Shown here: positions 59,691 through 64,000 of the stretch, one piece after another
Numbering within the stretch: position 1 is the stretch's first letter
Layout: each line of letters opens with the position of its first letter
Assembly (NCBI GenBank): GCA_916613615.1
Contig: OU744725.1
Coordinates: forward strand, 51,827,575-51,891,574
DNA: 64,000 bases
Reading direction: 5' to 3'
Source: Steromphala cineraria
Lineage: Eukaryota; Mollusca; Gastropoda; Trochida; Trochidae
Position numbers and translations under genes: made by a program
Notes under the pieces: generated by a model
What the model was told of the DNA's origin: nothing
Databases searched by the model: none
The model's input: only the letters and a program-made list of their open reading frames with translations

Positions 59691-62600
59691 GAGTACAATT
59701 CACATACTCGTCTTGCCTTGAGTTTTTTTCATGTCAACTTTCTAGCTTAAAATCACAGAGGATTTAAAACTAATTTTAAGCGTACCACTGTTGTCATTTT
59801 TCATCGTGTAAATCATTTCCTGATGCATGGCGTTAACCTCCGTCAACGAGACATCATCTACTGCTACCAGTTTAATCATAAATAAATGTTGCTGTAAATT
59901 ATTTGCATTGGTCTTTGACTTTATTTCAATCAAATCATATGGTATATATACGTAACGAAAAAGATACAGCATCCCTTAATTCAAAACTAAAAAATGATGC
60001 CATGACAAAGTTGCGGTACTCTGAATAAATTTATCACTCTTAACATGAAAAATGTAGATTTTGTAAATACTTTCTTCTAATAAACTACGCAAAAACATTG
60101 GGTTTCAGATATCCAAAACAACATTTGTGGTACCAACTTGACTTTCATTCATCAAACCATGTTTTATCTTGCAAAATAAGGTAGTTACTGGTCGTTGAAA
60201 TGATATCCCTAAGTGAATCAGTTATTGTCAATTATTGACGAAAAGGCGGAATACGAGTTTGGAATAAATTTAGGAATCTTTTGAGATCAATCTCTTAAGT
60301 GATTTCGAGGGGTCATGACAGTTAACACTGAACATATTTTATTAGATTATTTGAATTAATTTTTTTTTCCGATTTTGTGACATTGTGGTTAACTAATCAC
60401 TTTGTACTATAAGGCCGATACTAAAAAGTTTGACCAGGTCCCAATTATCAATTTAATTTTTCAGGATTATGTAACTTGTTTCTTGACAGAAAACTACGAC
60501 AATTTTATGATTGTGAATATCCAAAAGATGCTTAAAGTCATCTGAATTAAGTATTCTCCCCTAAACGGTTAAATCGTAGTTTTATCAAACCACACGACCA
60601 TTTCTACTACCACATTGTCTTCTTTCTTATCAGATAACTCTTGCTGCTGAGACATCATGCTGGTGCCTAACCTTTTTAGCTTAAGTATATGTTGTGGCAT
60701 AAGCTATTCCATACTCAAAACCATTCTGTTTGAAAAAAACCCAGATTTCTGAATCGTGTGTCAATACATATATCAAACGGAACAATATTATTTTGTTTAT
60801 CCAAACAGGTTTAAATTTGCAGAATTGTTAGATAACAAAAATCATGGAGTTCTTAAAAATCTGTCAATGTTTGTATACAATGCCATGTTGTTCAGATCAG
60901 GATATATCTCAACACATAATGTAAATTAAACTTAGTTATTGTCATGTTTATGTTAATTACAAATGCGTGTACATGTGATTATGTAAATGTACTCTACTAC
61001 AGGCCTGTGGCCTTTCATTACCGGAAATAAATTGAATATATAAGAAACGGAATCATTTCCAACAATTTTTACACCTTTACAAACATTTACTTTCATCGGA
61101 CGTCTTATAGCTCAGGTTAGGTTAAATATTTTTTTGTTTTTTTTTGTTGGGTCATTATTCCCATGAAGGACAAACAAGACAAGACGAGTTGTGAATGAAG
61201 TTTTATTACAATGATGTGTGCAATAGCATAACATACACACAGTGGCTGGAGAGAGACCAGACGAGAAGTCAAGAGAAGAGAAGAAGAATGGAAGGCAGCC
61301 ATTGTGAGACGCACCTATATTGGGCTCCACACACTCAGTCACAGAGTCAGGGCATTGTTCAGTATCCTAGAGATGCGAAATGATTGAAATTGAACATTTT
61401 GAGATTTGTCATTAAAAGTATTTTAACCTATCTATGAACATGAGGTTATATTACAACTTTAAAAACTTGTTTTGTAGGTTGCTTCTTTTCTAGGAATAAC
61501 CTCGTAAGAGGTTTTTCTTCAGAGAAGAACCCGATATGAGGTTTTACTTTTGAAAGGAAGACCTGGTAGCAGGTTTTATATTGAAAGTAAGCCTTAACGG
61601 TGACTAAGAATAAGTCGTCAGACCAGTTTCCACCACAGAACCAGTATTATCGAAAACTAAACAAAGTTAACATTTTCATAGTAGAGATTACTGGATTCGA
61701 AATTGGAACCCTCGCTCTATACTTGACGTATTTCCATCAGTCCACCGAGGACTAGCTGAAGAAGCTTCCTTTTCTTAGCGGCTCTAAACAATAACTTACT
61801 ATTTATAGTCACACTTACTCGGCCTCGATATAACGCCAAGAAAGGAGATTTAAATACCAGATTTGGGAATCCTAAATCATAAAATGTAAATTCTAACCTT
61901 TAACGGTTCATAAATTGGAGGAAACACATCCGTTTTCTGCTCTCAGAAAATCCTAAAGGTCAGTTAAACCCTCGGGCTAACGCCCTCACGATTTAATTCC
62001 TCCCTTCAGGTCTTTTCAAGAGCAGAAAACCTCAGAGCCATGTTTCATCCTTCACAAGAAAGCCAAGGATCGGGTATCAGAAACTTTCTTGAGGTATCAA
62101 TGCATAGCAACCCTCCCTTTAGAAATATATCACACTTATCTTAACTTATTTGTGATACCTAGACTTGTGATATATAAAATGCCATACAGCAGGATTGACA
62201 AATTGACATAACCCTGTATGGTTGCAATAATTGCAGGAGTCATTAACGAGGATCCCTCTCGATTCTGACGATACTGCTTTAATGATCTGGCATTCATATT
62301 ACAACTTTTTAGTGTAAATTTTCTACAAAAAAGACATCAGCAGATGATAAAGCAAGTTCAGTTAGAAGTAAGGTGAGGTGATTTGGGGTTTTATGTATTT
62401 CACTTATATTACGACTGCTAGAATTATTGCAGAGAGAAAGCCCACAACATTATGTGGATATGGATTGCAGAGAAACCTGCAAGCAGCAGTTCCATAAGAA
62501 ACAAATTACCTAACTGTGTGACAGAGTGAATGGACCCAGTTGAGCAGTCATGCATAGATGTAATCAGACAGATGTACAGACAGAGGAAAGCTTGCGTCTT

Positions 62601-62834
62601 GATAATCGGTATCTTCTTAACTTCAGTTAGTAGTAGACTGCTGTTAAATATTGCTACCGAATTTGAGTTAATCCAAGTTTTTAATTGTGGGCAAATGATA
62701 TTATTTCATCATTGATCAAGATAGGCTACAAAATATTTAACTTCTAAACAATGATGAGTGGTCAATTAAAAGGTATCAATATTTCAATATGTTATTCTAG
62801 GAGTTGGCAGGGGCTTAAGGGAAGCTATCTTGAT
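59691..62834. other. Intergenic, no gene found
   Basis: AT-rich. A purine-rich segment with a minus-strand AATAAA near 61,205 could be the end of an old retroelement but carries no coding remnant. No gene supported. Confidence 0.4.
61490..61570. repeat. Short tandem units with AGGTTTT
   Basis: About three units of roughly 40 bases: CCTCGTAAGAGGTTTTTCTT, CCGATATGAGGTTTTACTTT and CCTGGTAGCAGGTTTTATAT. Confidence 0.55.
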
Positions 62835-62940
62835 ATATCCATCCTGTCTCAGTGCGAGCGAATCTAGCTTCTGAGCTCAGGGTACAGATTAGTGGAGTTA
62901 GCCTAACGTTCGTACCCTGAGACAAGATGGACAGTTAAGT
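62835..62940. repeat. R5 repeat, copy 2
   Basis: Reverse complement shows TGTCTCAGGGTACGAACGTT, CTAACTCCACTAATCTGTACCCTG and TCAGAAGCTAGATTCGCTCG, all shared with 55,905-55,980. Confidence 0.7.
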
Positions 62941-63329
62941 GAAGGATGACAGAAAATATTTGCTTTTTGCTTTTGAAAAACATAGAATTGAAATATGAAC
63001 ACTATTGAGAATTATTTACTGGCATACAGCTGTAAAGAATGCAAGAGGATAGTAAAGGGGGAGATTTTGGTATAAAGGAACAAGGCAGGTTTTGTTCTGA
63101 TGGTATTACTAGTCACCTTGTTGGAAAGTATAGCATATATTAGATTCCTATTAATATATAAACTGGTATCGATTTCAATACATATATAAATGCAGTAGCT
63201 TGATGTGACGTCTATACAAGAGAAAATATCAAAATACCAGTTTTGATAAATATTTTGATGTACAACTTCGCAGGCTTTTAATATACATTATATGGATCAT
63301 AAAATTATATGCTCAATTCATGACAATCC

Positions 63330-63390
63330 AAATTCCCTTCCAAGGGCAATAAAGATTTATCTTATCTTATCTTATCTTATCTTATCTTAA
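63330..63390 (+). mobile_element. Retroelement 3' tail: AATAAA plus (TTATC)n
   Basis: CCAAGGGCAATAAAGATT is followed by about seven TTATC units. The layout, AATAAA directly abutting a pentanucleotide run, matches that of the LINE tail near 50,465. No coding remnant was recognised just upstream, so this may be a very short 3' fragment. Confidence 0.45.
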
Positions 63391-64000
63391 AGCAACAACT
63401 TTGAATTCATACATGAACAATACTGAAATTACATACTATATCCATATGATATTTTATCATTGCAGCACTTGACTTAATGAAAAACATCATGAATACTTTG
63501 ACAAATCTGATAACATTAAATTACATCAGAGTTGGATCTGATGACCTGGTTGGGTTTAAATTGACCTATTCACTGTTCTTTATATTCAACCAATCAGAAA
63601 CAACCTTACAATTTGTGAAAGCAATGACATTCTGTTAAACCATAAACAAGCACCATAACAGTTTGAAACAAAGTTTGACCATTTGATATTTCCTTGTTCT
63701 AGAAAATATTGGTTCTGTTTTGACATGTAAACTATTTGGGAGAGATCAATTACTCTCTGAAACATCAATTTCCATGATCAAAGAATTAAATTGTACACAG
63801 CAAAAATAACTGAAATCATACATTATTTCGAAAATTAAAAATTTGGTTAACTTTGACAATGATTCAAGAAAGAAGATAACGAGAGTCATATTTGATACTA
63901 GATTACGTTATAAATGATTGGTAATAAAAGATATGTCCCAATTTGAATGACCAAGTCTTCTTGCCAGATACACAGATTCAAATAATGTATCAAAACAGTT

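Noticed and set aside
61110..61320. Possible solo LTR (minus-strand AATAAA, end near CCCAACA)
   Set aside because: No matching second end, no target duplication and no primer-binding site could be identified.
1..64000. CRISPR arrays, operons, rRNA genes and intact tRNA genes
   Set aside because: No regularly spaced short identical repeats with unique spacers, no co-directional packed genes and no rRNA or full tRNA fold recognised. The window is eukaryotic.

Overview
This window looks like nuclear DNA of a marine invertebrate, most likely a lophotrochozoan such as a mollusc (inference). It is AT-rich, its genes are split by GT-AG introns, coding density is very low, and there are many diverged dispersed repeats. 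There is no operon structure, no bacterial-type gene and no CRISPR array. Only two protein-coding loci could be supported, both on the minus strand.

Layout. Bases 1-25,640 hold no recognisable exon. They contain minisatellites, C-rich low-complexity tracts, a tRNA-like tandem array (4,085-4,490), a tandem array carrying GATTGGT boxes (22,400-22,850) and one TTAA-flanked MITE (21,128-21,482). At 25,648-26,085 lies the first coding exon of a SAMD5/SASH1-like SAM-domain adaptor gene, with a donor site and a CpG-richer upstream region that includes a perfect CRE. Its later exons were not found. Bases 26,400-40,000 are non-coding and rich in mobile elements: a second TTAA MITE family, a 193-bp foldback with a perfect 9-bp target duplication, and a tandem array of about 110-bp units split by a 1,023-bp CGACT-rich element with inverted ends.

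Bases 40,049-55,573 contain a complete CLCA gene (calcium-activated chloride channel regulator family) on the minus strand. I joined 16 coding exons. All 15 introns have GT-AG ends and compatible phases, giving a 928-residue product with a signal peptide, a CLCA metalloprotease-like domain (HEWAH), a VWA domain with an intact MIDAS, a fibronectin-III-like segment and a C-terminal membrane helix. At least seven of its introns carry foreign elements: LINEs, a hAT-like hairpin, a TTAA MITE and other dispersed repeats. Upstream of the signal-peptide exon are two decayed copies of that exon.

Bases 56,000-64,000 are non-coding. The main feature there is a 1.4-kb inverted repeat with a TTAA MITE nested in its spacer. 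The two genes show no sign of acting together. The most striking material is the collection of short non-autonomous elements with readable target-site duplications and nesting order, and the decayed duplication of the CLCA signal-peptide exon.
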